DNA of 31,955 bases, taken from IMG/VR virus record IMGVR_UViG_3300007735_000612, positions 1 through 31,955 of that record, one strand, 5' to 3'. The notes under the pieces are model-generated. The model worked only from the letters and a program-made list of their open reading frames with translations. It searched no databases and had not been told where the DNA came from. How positions within the stretch are numbered: position 1 is the first letter of the stretch; every line of letters starts with the position of its first letter. Source of the DNA: a virus. The translations under genes and the position numbers were made by a program. This document shows positions 7,848 through 15,492 of the stretch, in pieces.

Positions 7848-8131
7848 TGGCATCTTTGGCAACACCCGTCACTCTTTTAAGCGCAGTAGGCGCTACTGGC
7901 GCATCTCCAGCAGTTCAAGTTGATGCTGGTAATCCCGCATTCTTGCAAGTTTCAGGCATTACATCAGCTACTGTTGCATTGCAAGGTAGTCTTGATGGCA
8001 CAAACTGGGCAACTATTGGAACAGCATTGACTGCTAACGGAATCGTTACTGTACAAAATGCTCCAACTTATTTGCGCGCAAATTGCACTGTTTATGTAAC
8101 AGGCACAATCACCGCCAAGATTCTGTACTAA
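7847..8131 (+). CDS. Small beta-rich structural protein
   Basis: This 94-residue Ala/Thr/Val-rich protein lacks charged clusters and carries a SLDGTNWATIGTALTANG segment typical of small virion beta-sandwich proteins. It is probably a head or head-tail component, inferred from composition and from neighbours. The start overlaps the previous stop (TAATG). Confidence 0.6.
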   Translation: MASLATPVTLLSAVGATGASPAVQVDAGNPAFLQVSGITSATVALQGSLDGTNWATIGTALTANGIVTVQNAPTYLRANCTVYVTGTITAKILY

Positions 8132-8140
8132 GGACTAGCT

Positions 8141-8314
8141 ATGAAAAAACCCACAATGGCCCAAAAAAAGGTCAGTAAGGTAATGAAAGAGTATGGCAAA
8201 GGTGAACTTCATTCTGGCTCTAAAAAAGGCCCATTGGTGAAGTCGCAGAAGCAGGCCATTGCCATTGCATTGTCTGAGGCTGGTAAATCTAAACCAATGA
8301 AGAAGATGAAATGA
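8141..8314 (+). CDS. Tiny lysine-rich protein 2 (DUF6496-like)
   Basis: This 57-residue protein, MKKPTMAQKKVSKVMKEYGK at the start, has a KSQKQAIAIALSEAGKSK segment that matches the pattern of the DUF6496 family found in many phages and environmental genomes. It is strongly basic. AGGA lies 7-8 bases upstream of the ATG. Function unknown; location in the head gene cluster and basicity suggest a DNA-associated virion component. Confidence 0.65.
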   Translation: MKKPTMAQKKVSKVMKEYGKGELHSGSKKGPLVKSQKQAIAIALSEAGKSKPMKKMK

Positions 8315-8469
8315 AAACTGGCCTATACAGTAATATTCACGCCAAACAAGCTAGGATAAAAGCTGGCTCTGGTGAAAAAATGAACAAGGTTGGGTCTAAG
8401 GCCGCACCTACTGCTGCTGATTTCAAGCAGGCAGCAAAGACTGCAAAGAAGGCAAAAAAGGTGAAATAG
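8311..8469 (+). CDS. Tiny lysine-rich protein 3
   Basis: This 52-residue protein contains IHAKQARIKAGSGEKM and a lysine-rich C-terminus (KTAKKAKKVK). It resembles small basic proteins that accompany DUF6496 and DUF6321 proteins in phage structural clusters. ATGA overlap with the previous gene; the stop directly abuts the next ATG. Function unknown. Confidence 0.62.
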   Translation: MKTGLYSNIHAKQARIKAGSGEKMNKVGSKAAPTAADFKQAAKTAKKAKKVK

Positions 8470-8769
8470 ATGAAATCTCCAACTTGGCAAACAAAAGCTG
8501 GTCAAAATCCAAAAGGCGGCTTGAATGCCAAGGGCAGAGCATCTTATAATGCCGAAACTGGCGGCAATTTGAAAGCACCAGTAAAGTCAGGTGACAACCC
8601 TCGACGGGCCTCCTTTTTAGCACGGATGGGCAATATGCCAGGGCCGGAGCAAAAAGATGGTAAACCAACCCGTCTACTGCTCTCGCTTGAAGCGTGGGGC
8701 GCGTCCTCCAAGGAAGATGCCAAGGCTAAGGCCAAGGCAATTACTCGCAGGAACAAGGTCAAAAAATGA
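8470..8769 (+). CDS. Basic protein (DUF6321-like)
   Basis: This 99-residue protein has the segments WQTKAGQNPKGGLNAKGRAS and GGNLKAPVKSGDNPRRASFL, which fit the DUF6321 pattern seen in phages and prophages. The C-terminal third is a Lys/Ala helix (KEDAKAKAKAITRRNKVKK). It is the largest of four adjacent basic proteins. A DNA-binding or virion role is likely but not shown. ATGA overlap with the next gene. Confidence 0.68.
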   Translation: MKSPTWQTKAGQNPKGGLNAKGRASYNAETGGNLKAPVKSGDNPRRASFLARMGNMPGPEQKDGKPTRLLLSLEAWGASSKEDAKAKAKAITRRNKVKK

Positions 8770-9098
8770 GAGCATTGTCAGTTGGCGCAAATCTCACAGC
8801 AAATACGCTAACAACCCTGTATACAGTACCTAAAGGGTACTATGCAAGGGTGGTATTGCTGCGGGCAGTCAATACAGGCTCACAAAAGCACATTTCTTTT
8901 GATTGGGTTGACACCTCTGCATCTACTACATATTCGCTTGTATATCAAACAGCTTTGACCACAAAAACCACCCAAGATTGGGGTGGGACATCGTACTTTG
9001 TGATGGAGGAAGGTGACATACTAAAAGCAACATCTGAAAGTGCATCCACTTTTTCCGTTGTAGTTACCATTGAAGAAGAAGGATTAACACGCACATGA
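8766..9098 (+). CDS. Small structural protein before the head-tail adaptor
   Basis: This 110-residue beta-rich protein begins MRALSVGANLTANTLTTLYT and has a PKGYYARVVLLRAVNTGS segment typical of small head or neck proteins in this phage group. It overlaps both neighbours by ATGA. It could be a head-closure or decoration subunit; assignment is from position only. Confidence 0.58.
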   Translation: MRALSVGANLTANTLTTLYTVPKGYYARVVLLRAVNTGSQKHISFDWVDTSASTTYSLVYQTALTTKTTQDWGGTSYFVMEEGDILKATSESASTFSVVVTIEEEGLTRT

Positions 9099-9745
9099 CT
9101 TACCTAGAACTCGTCAATGATGTCCTTATTCGGTTACGTGAGGCTACAGTTACAACTGTTTCTGAGACAACCTATTCAACTCTAATTGGCAAATTTGTCA
9201 ACGATGCAAAACGCCAAGTAGAAGACGCATTTCCTTGGAACATTCTTAGCAAAGACATCACTGTAACCACTGCTGCTGGAACTTACAAATATTCGCTAGT
9301 GGGTGCTGGACAGAAGTTTCAGGTCTTGGATGCCATCAACTCTACATCTAATATTCCGCTGGAGAATATCAGTTTTGTGCAGATGAATCGCTACCAGAAC
9401 TATGCAATTGTTCCAGCATCGACCATTCCAAATCAATACGTCTTTGATGGTGTGGATACAAACTACGATGCAAAAGTGACTCTGTATCCTCGTCCAGATG
9501 GCGTTTACAGCCTTCTTTTTTCGTTGGCAGTGCCACAGGCCGCTTTGTCATCTGATAGCACCGTATGCCTTGTTCCTGATGTGCTGGTGGCACAAAATGC
9601 TTATTCCCGTGCATTAGTTGAGCGTGGTGAAGATGGCTCCATGAATTCTTCTGAAGCCTTCCTGCTGTACAAGTCAATGCTCTCTGATTACATTGCACTG
9701 GAAGGCACTCGCTTCCCTGATTACGATGGATTTGTAGCAACATGA
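9095..9745 (+). CDS. Head-tail adaptor protein
   Basis: This 216-residue protein begins MTYLELVNDVLIRLREATV, the usual opening of adaptor proteins (the P22 gp4 / T7 gp11 functional class) that bind the portal ring. It continues with FVNDAKRQVEDAFPWNIL and ends with a helical ALVERGEDGS...SMLSDYIALEG tail that is also conserved in the class. It precedes the large tail/stabiliser gene with a 4-base overlap, matching the gene order in podovirus-like phages. Confidence 0.78.
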   Translation: MTYLELVNDVLIRLREATVTTVSETTYSTLIGKFVNDAKRQVEDAFPWNILSKDITVTTAAGTYKYSLVGAGQKFQVLDAINSTSNIPLENISFVQMNRYQNYAIVPASTIPNQYVFDGVDTNYDAKVTLYPRPDGVYSLLFSLAVPQAALSSDSTVCLVPDVLVAQNAYSRALVERGEDGSMNSSEAFLLYKSMLSDYIALEGTRFPDYDGFVAT

Positions 9746-11301
9746 GCCAAGCACTACAGTCCTATAGCGTATCAGCGCCTGGGTTCTATGGGTTAAACAC
9801 CCAAGATTCCCCGTTGGACTTGGCTTCAGGTTTTGCGTCTATTGCTACCAATGCAATCATTGACCAGTACGGACGCATTGGCTCCCGCAAAGGTTACTCT
9901 AAGGTAAACCCATCTACTGGGGCGCTTGGCTCTAACAATGTTGGCGTAATCCATGAACTGGTTCAATCTGATGGAACTTTGACCATCCTGTTTGCTGGAA
10001 ATGCAAAGTTGTTCAAACTTGGAACTGCCAATGCTGTTACCCAGCTTACCTATGGGGGGGGAGGGTCTGCTCCAACAATCACGGCAAATGATTGGCAGAT
10101 ATGCTCTCTCAATGGCATTGCTTACTTCTTCCAAACTGGTCACGACCCACTCATTTATGACCCTGCTGTTAGCACTACCACCTATCGCAGAGTAAGTGAA
10201 AAGTCTGGCTATACAGGCACTGTGCCATTGGCAAACATTGGAATCTCTGCCTTTGGTCGTATCTGGGTAGCAAGCACTACCACTGATAACACAACTATCA
10301 CTTTCTCTGACCTGCTTGCTGGTCATGTGTGGAGTGGGGGAACTTCAGGAACATTGGATGTAAGCCGTGTTTGGCCTAACGGAGCAGACCAGATTGTTGG
10401 CCTAGCTTCACATAATGGATTCCTGTTCATATTTGGTAAGCGTCAAATCCTTGTTTATGCCAATGCCACTACGCCTGCAACAATGAGTCTTAGTGACTCT
10501 ATTTCCAGCGTTGGATGCCTTGGGCGTGACACCATCCACACTACAGGTAGCGACATCGTTTTCCTGTCAAACAGTGGAGTGCGCTCACTACTGCGTACCA
10601 TTCAAGAGAAGTCTGCGCCGTTGCGTGACCTATCCAAGAACGTCCGTAATGACTTGATGGCATCTTTGTCCTCAGAAACGCTTGCTAACTGCAAAGCTGT
10701 CTATTCTGAAATCAATGGTTTCTATTTGCTCACTCTGCCAATTGCCAGCCAAGTCTATGTTTTTGATACCAAAGCACAGCTTCAAGATGGGTCTGCACGG
10801 GTAACAATATGGGACTCTCTTAATCCAACTTGTTTGCTATCTCGCCGTAATGGTGACCTGCTCATAGGCAAGTCTGGTTACATTGGCAAGTACGACACCT
10901 ATCTTGATGACGCATCTACTTACAGGCTGCAATATTTTACCAATTACGCTGACTTGGGCGACATTGGCATCACATCCATTCTTAAGAAAATTGTTGTAAC
11001 CGTTATTGGTGGCTCAAGCCAAGACTTTATTGTGAAGTGGGGATTTGACTTTACGGGTCAGTATTACTCGCAGGTGCTGTCAATTCCAACATCAACTGTC
11101 TCTGAATATGGAATTGCTGAATACGGTGCGAATGGAGTGCCTGTTGCCTATTATTCAAGCGGAGTTCAGCTACAGCTTTTGATTGGTCAAGCAACTGGTT
11201 CTGGCAAGGCTGTGCAGACGGGTTACGAAACAGAGATTACTGGTTTTCCAGTTAGCATTCAGAAAATTGAGATTCAAGCCAAACGAGGAAAACTTGTATG
11301 A
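9742..11301 (+). CDS. Tail hub / packaged-DNA stabilisation protein (P22 gp10 class)
   Basis: This 519-residue protein opens with SVSAPGFYGLNTQDSPLDLA and IIDQYGRIGSRKGYSK, the typical N-terminus of the large neck or tail-tube protein of short-tailed phages. The body is a series of beta-strand repeats resembling propeller blades (GRIWVASTTTDNTTITFSDL, FLFIFGKRQILVY, GDLLIGKSGYIGKYD). It probably seals the portal-adaptor complex. The gene contains a run of eight G at 10054-10061 coding Gly-Gly-Gly. Four-base overlaps connect it to both neighbours. Confidence 0.78.
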   Translation: MSQALQSYSVSAPGFYGLNTQDSPLDLASGFASIATNAIIDQYGRIGSRKGYSKVNPSTGALGSNNVGVIHELVQSDGTLTILFAGNAKLFKLGTANAVTQLTYGGGGSAPTITANDWQICSLNGIAYFFQTGHDPLIYDPAVSTTTYRRVSEKSGYTGTVPLANIGISAFGRIWVASTTTDNTTITFSDLLAGHVWSGGTSGTLDVSRVWPNGADQIVGLASHNGFLFIFGKRQILVYANATTPATMSLSDSISSVGCLGRDTIHTTGSDIVFLSNSGVRSLLRTIQEKSAPLRDLSKNVRNDLMASLSSETLANCKAVYSEINGFYLLTLPIASQVYVFDTKAQLQDGSARVTIWDSLNPTCLLSRRNGDLLIGKSGYIGKYDTYLDDASTYRLQYFTNYADLGDIGITSILKKIVVTVIGGSSQDFIVKWGFDFTGQYYSQVLSIPTSTVSEYGIAEYGANGVPVAYYSSGVQLQLLIGQATGSGKAVQTGYETEITGFPVSIQKIEIQAKRGKLV

Positions 11302-11573
11302 GCAACTACACCAAAACTACCAACTTTGCGGCTAAAGACGCGCTGGCTCCAGGCAATTCATCCAAGATTGTCAAAGGCACAGAGATTGACACTGAGTTCA
11401 ACAACATCTCAACTGCTATTGCTACAAAAGCTAATGGCACATTGACCGATTTTGCACTTGTTGAAGTCAGTGGAGTTCTGTACTTTCAAGCTAGTGGAAC
11501 CAGTGTGGCAAAGCTAGATTCAAGCGGAAACTTCACTGTCATTGGCAATGTGGTTGGCGCTGGAACGATGTAA
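11298..11573 (+). CDS. Fibre-like tail protein
   Basis: This 91-residue protein opens with NYTKTTNFAAKDALAPGN and KIVKGTEIDTEFNNI, an N-terminal motif widespread in tail fibres of aquatic phages, where it usually attaches the fibre to the virion. The second half ends with a VLYFQASGTSVAKLDSSGNF repeat also seen, in diverged form, at the end of the collagen-like protein. Here the anchor is short and lacks a long receptor domain, so the fibre may be built from several gene products. Confidence 0.68.
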   Translation: MSNYTKTTNFAAKDALAPGNSSKIVKGTEIDTEFNNISTAIATKANGTLTDFALVEVSGVLYFQASGTSVAKLDSSGNFTVIGNVVGAGTM

Positions 11574-11583
11574 AGGTTAAGAA

Positions 11584-11982
11584 GTGGCTCGTGAAAAAGA
11601 ACTCGCAATTATTGCTGGCGACTATGCCAAGAATCATCGTGGTCGTGAGTACAGTCTTGAGTCAGTGAAAGACACGTTTTTGGAGTACGTCAAGCAAGGT
11701 ATGAAGTACCTGTTGACAAAAAATACAATAATTCTCTACTCTGAAAATAGAGATAAAACAGTAGAATTCCATGCAATAAATGCAGGAAATAAGCAGGACT
11801 TAGTGACTGCTGTGAATAACTTGCTTGCAAAAGCAAAGGTAAAGTTTGATAAAGCGGTGACCTACTATGACAATCCTGCTATCAATGACTTGGCTAATCT
11901 AGGAATAGTCAAAGGCACTGTTAAAAAGATAGACGGTGGCCTTGATAGGACTTACGAAATGTCTTTTGATTTAAGGGGTTAA
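11584..11982 (+). CDS. Conserved tail-region protein
   Basis: This 132-residue protein starts at GTG (11584), with an AAGGTTAAGAA purine stretch upstream. It has an alpha/beta pattern (YSLESVKDTFLEYVKQGMKY, AVTYYDNPAINDLANLG) seen in proteins located between the hub and ejection genes in related podovirus-like genomes. Some annotations call the class acetyltransferase-like, but I see no acetyl-CoA motif and leave the function open. It is directly followed by the first ejection-protein gene. Confidence 0.6.
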   Translation: MAREKELAIIAGDYAKNHRGREYSLESVKDTFLEYVKQGMKYLLTKNTIILYSENRDKTVEFHAINAGNKQDLVTAVNNLLAKAKVKFDKAVTYYDNPAINDLANLGIVKGTVKKIDGGLDRTYEMSFDLRG

Positions 11983-11984
11983 TC

Positions 11985-13646
11985 ATGGGATGGGTATCAC
12001 AAGCAACTGAGAAGGTAAGCAATGCCGCTACACAGGTATTGCAGCCTGTTGAGCAAGCAATTTCTCAGGGGGTTACTGACCTTGGCAGAACCATTGCAGA
12101 CAGTCCCGCATTGGAAACGGCAATTACTGCTATTGCAGCAGCATATGGAGTTCCTCCCGCTGCAACGGCATCATTCCTTGCTGCAAACAAGACATCTCAA
12201 ACTGGCGGTAACTTAGAAAAAGGTCTGGAGACACTTGTTTTATCTTACGGGGCAGGTAAGTTGCTTACCATCCCAGCAATTGAACTATCCTCTCCTTCTG
12301 CAATTGAGCAAAGTGTTGCTGCAGCACAAGCAGCAGCACCATCAGTTCAAGCATCAACAGGTGGTCTTTTGACACCTACTGGCGCTCCTTCTATTCTGAC
12401 AGCAGGTTCTGCTCCTGGTTCATTAGCAGCAACTACTGCGGGAGAAGCTGGGGTATCTTATTTGGCCGCTCCATCTGCTGAAGTTCTGGCAAATGCTGGT
12501 GTTTTAGGCACAGGTGGAATTGCTCCTTCCGTTCTTACAACTGGTTCTGCTCCTGGCGCAGCCGCATCAACTGGCATGGAATATTTGGCACAACCTTCTG
12601 CAAATGTTTTGGCAGATGCATCAACAGGTGGAGGTTTGCTTTCTTCTGCGTCAAACTTTTTGTCTGGACTTTTACCAAGCGGCTCTAGTTTAGCTGCATA
12701 CGGCCCTTCTCTAGTAACTGGTGGCTTGAACTTGCTTGGCGCTTCCAATACAGCAGAGAAAGCAAGAGAAGCTGCACAAACTCAAGCTGCTGCACAAGTT
12801 GAGGCTGCTCGTATCGCAGCAGAGGCGGCTAAGTTCCGTCCTGTTGGCGTTACTACTCGTTTTGGAACATCACAGTTCACCACTGATGCACAAGGCAATG
12901 TCATTGGTGCTGGATATGCTGCAAGCCCTGAAATCAAAGCCTATCAAGACCGATTGAGCGCACTTGCTGCATCTGGTCTAACTGGCGCTGAAGGTGCTGC
13001 TGCTGCGTATGCTCCACTTACTACTGGCGCACAAAGTCTGTTCAATCTTGGACAAGGTTACATTCAGGAAACTCCTGAGCAACAAGCTGCTGCCTACATT
13101 GCAAAACAGCAGGCATTGCTTGCTCCTGGACAAGAGCAGCAACTTGCTCAATTGCAGAACAAGCTGCTAGCACAAGGTCGTGGTGGTCTGTCTGTTGCCC
13201 AAGGTGGCAATCTTGCTGCTACTAGCCCTGAACTTGCTGCTTACTACAACGCATTAGCTCAAAGCAATCTGCAACTTGCCGCACAAGGTCAACAGGCTGG
13301 TCAACAGCAAGCTCAATTTGGCGCAGGACTGCTTGGCGCTGGTAGCGACTTAATGGGCAAATACTATGGTGGACAGACTGCTGCGTATGCTCCGTTTGCT
13401 ACTGCTATAGACACAACTACTGGACTAGAAAACCTTGCACAACAGCCAATGACGCTGGGTACGCAAATCGGAGCCAGAACTACTGCATCTGCCGCCCAAG
13501 CTGGGCAATTGCTTTCGCAAGGAATGCTACAGAGCGCAGCTACACAAGCTCCTGCTAATGCCTTTAGCTACAGTGGCAATCTGTTTAGTCAAGCTGCAAA
13601 TAATCCACAGTTGCAGGCAGCTATTCTCAAGGCTTTTTCGACTTAA
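11985..13646 (+). CDS. Putative ejection / internal virion protein 1
   Basis: This 553-residue protein is rich in Ala, Gln, Ser and Gly with long helical stretches. The first 100 residues contain hydrophobic helices (SPALETAITAIAAAYGVPPA). Two imperfect repeats, LTAGSAPGS...SYLAAPSAEVLA and LTTGSAPGA...EYLAQPSANVLA, lie around bases 12396-12615. The Gln-rich C-terminal part fits proteins expelled with DNA through the cell envelope. The class is inferred from composition and from three large adjacent genes after the tail hub. An AAGGGG site precedes the ATG at 11985. Confidence 0.68.
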   Translation: MGWVSQATEKVSNAATQVLQPVEQAISQGVTDLGRTIADSPALETAITAIAAAYGVPPAATASFLAANKTSQTGGNLEKGLETLVLSYGAGKLLTIPAIELSSPSAIEQSVAAAQAAAPSVQASTGGLLTPTGAPSILTAGSAPGSLAATTAGEAGVSYLAAPSAEVLANAGVLGTGGIAPSVLTTGSAPGAAASTGMEYLAQPSANVLADASTGGGLLSSASNFLSGLLPSGSSLAAYGPSLVTGGLNLLGASNTAEKAREAAQTQAAAQVEAARIAAEAAKFRPVGVTTRFGTSQFTTDAQGNVIGAGYAASPEIKAYQDRLSALAASGLTGAEGAAAAYAPLTTGAQSLFNLGQGYIQETPEQQAAAYIAKQQALLAPGQEQQLAQLQNKLLAQGRGGLSVAQGGNLAATSPELAAYYNALAQSNLQLAAQGQQAGQQQAQFGAGLLGAGSDLMGKYYGGQTAAYAPFATAIDTTTGLENLAQQPMTLGTQIGARTTASAAQAGQLLSQGMLQSAATQAPANAFSYSGNLFSQAANNPQLQAAILKAFST

Positions 13647-13665
13647 CCCAACATAGGAAATAATC

Positions 13666-15489
13666 ATGGCAGACGATATTGTTGGCGGTCTATTCGGGGT
13701 AAATCCCGAAATGTATCAGCAGCAACAGCAGCAGCAGGTTTTTAACCGTGCAGTTGCGTTGCAAAACCTTAACCCTTTCCAGCAGGCTTCTGTAGGTGTT
13801 CAGCAAGCTGGCTATAACCTTGCTGGAGCGCTTGGTGGAGCAATGGGTGGAGTAGACCCTCAGTTACAGCGTATTAGCGCTTTGAACGCTATTTCCAAGC
13901 AGATTGACCAGAGCAATCCTGAATCTATGCTGCAAGGTGCAAAGTTGCTTGCTGATGCAGGATTCACGCAAGAAGCACTTGGATTAGCTAATTACGCTCG
14001 TAAGGCAAATAGTGAACTTGCCCTGGCTCAACAGCGCATGAAAGAAGGTCGTGCTGCCGCTATCCCTAAAGAAGTTCAGATTGCAGAATACGTTTCTACA
14101 GTCAAAACCCAACTTGGGCAGCTTCAAGCAATGGAGCAAACCCCTGAAGTTGTCAATGCAATCAATATTTTGCAGAGTCGTTTGGATGCTTTGCCACAGC
14201 CAAAAGAAGCTGCACAAAATGCAGACATTGTTAAGGCCCAAAGAGCCGCACAAATTGTCAACCAACTTGCCACATTGCGAGGACTCCCAGAGGGTCAGCA
14301 AAGTCCACAAGCAATTCGTGCTTTAGAGACTGAACTTGCTATTTTGAACCCCACTAAAGAAACTGCACAAAATGCAAAAATTGCAGAAGCTCAACGAGCA
14401 GCGCAAATTGTCAATCAACTTGCAACTCTAAGAGGATTGCCTGAAGCGCAGCAAAGTCCAGATGCTATTCGTGCATTGGAAGCTGAACTTGCTGTTTTGA
14501 GTCCAACTAAAACAGAAAAAGAAAATGCCGATGTCGTAAAAGCACAAAGAATCGGTGAGCTTGTTGGTCAAATTGATGTATTGAAATCTTTACCTGAAGC
14601 ACAACAAAACCCAGCACTAATTAGACAGTTGGATGCTCAACTTGCATCTTTGAGTGGTGGCAGCAATAAAGTCAGTAACTTCGCTCAACAATTGATAGAC
14701 AGAGGATTTAAACCTGGCTCTAAAGAATTTAATGACCGTATGGATTCATACATCACTAAAGAAACAACATTGCCAGAGAAGCCAGCAGAAAAAGCAAACA
14801 TTAAAGAAATTGGCGTATCTGCAAAAGGTGAAGCTGTTTATCTTGATGTTAACAATGATGAACAATTTATCTTTAAACTTGTGGATGGAAAAACTGTGCG
14901 AGAGCCATACGTAGGAAAGGTTGATACAACTAAATCATCTACCAAAATAGAAAATATTTTGCCTGGAGCAGAAAAACTTGTTGACATTCCTGCGTTTAGA
15001 AGCAGTGTGCAGCGAACAATTGAGCCTCAGTTAAAAATTATTGATGCTACCGATACTGCCTTGACGGCCATTGATGATTCAATCAAAAACAATAATTTTT
15101 CTTCGTTCAGGGCTGCTCAAACTCAGTTTGCAAGAGCAATTTCTGGTGGTGGAGACTTGAGTCAGAAAGAACTGCTTGCTGCTGGAGCAGACCCAGCAAT
15201 CTTGGGAGGTACAGCAGACTATCTATCAAAACTGGTTAGCGGAACTCCTACGCTTGATACACAAAATAGCATTAGAAAAACATTGATTGCTATCAGAAAA
15301 GTGTCGGTTGATAAAGCTCAAGCTGAAATCAAAGCGCAAAGAAGTATTGCTGATTTGCAAAAATACCCACCAGCAGCTTTGGACGCAGCACTTAACTTCC
15401 CGCAACTGAAGCCATATCAAGGCGGTGCAAAAGCATCTAAAACACTCACGACCAAAAGCGGTAAAACTGTAACAGTTACAGAGGAATAG
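13666..15489 (+). CDS. Putative ejection / internal virion protein 2 with 51-residue repeats
   Basis: This 607-residue protein starts with a Gln-rich leader and helical Ala-rich segments. Residues about 133-333 consist of four tandem helical repeats of exactly 51 residues. The middle two are near-identical (AQRAAQIVNQLATLRGLPE in both), and the first and last are diverged. The C-terminal part has a region (IEPQLKIIDATDTALTAIDD...) typical of phage internal proteins. An extended coiled coil that could form part of a trans-envelope channel is likely. The ATG follows an AGGAAATAATC leader. Confidence 0.7.
   Translation: MADDIVGGLFGVNPEMYQQQQQQQVFNRAVALQNLNPFQQASVGVQQAGYNLAGALGGAMGGVDPQLQRISALNAISKQIDQSNPESMLQGAKLLADAGFTQEALGLANYARKANSELALAQQRMKEGRAAAIPKEVQIAEYVSTVKTQLGQLQAMEQTPEVVNAINILQSRLDALPQPKEAAQNADIVKAQRAAQIVNQLATLRGLPEGQQSPQAIRALETELAILNPTKETAQNAKIAEAQRAAQIVNQLATLRGLPEAQQSPDAIRALEAELAVLSPTKTEKENADVVKAQRIGELVGQIDVLKSLPEAQQNPALIRQLDAQLASLSGGSNKVSNFAQQLIDRGFKPGSKEFNDRMDSYITKETTLPEKPAEKANIKEIGVSAKGEAVYLDVNNDEQFIFKLVDGKTVREPYVGKVDTTKSSTKIENILPGAEKLVDIPAFRSSVQRTIEPQLKIIDATDTALTAIDDSIKNNNFSSFRAAQTQFARAISGGGDLSQKELLAAGADPAILGGTADYLSKLVSGTPTLDTQNSIRKTLIAIRKVSVDKAQAEIKAQRSIADLQKYPPAALDAALNFPQLKPYQGGAKASKTLTTKSGKTVTVTEE
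14062..14664 (+). repeat. Four tandem coding repeats of 153 bp
   Basis: Units begin at 14062 (diverged), 14215, 14368 and 14521 (diverged, slightly short), a period of exactly 153 bases. The units at 14215 and 14368 share most of their protein sequence, but many codons differ silently, so the duplication is old enough for third-base drift and not an assembly artefact. Confidence 0.85.
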
Positions 15490-15492
15490 CAA

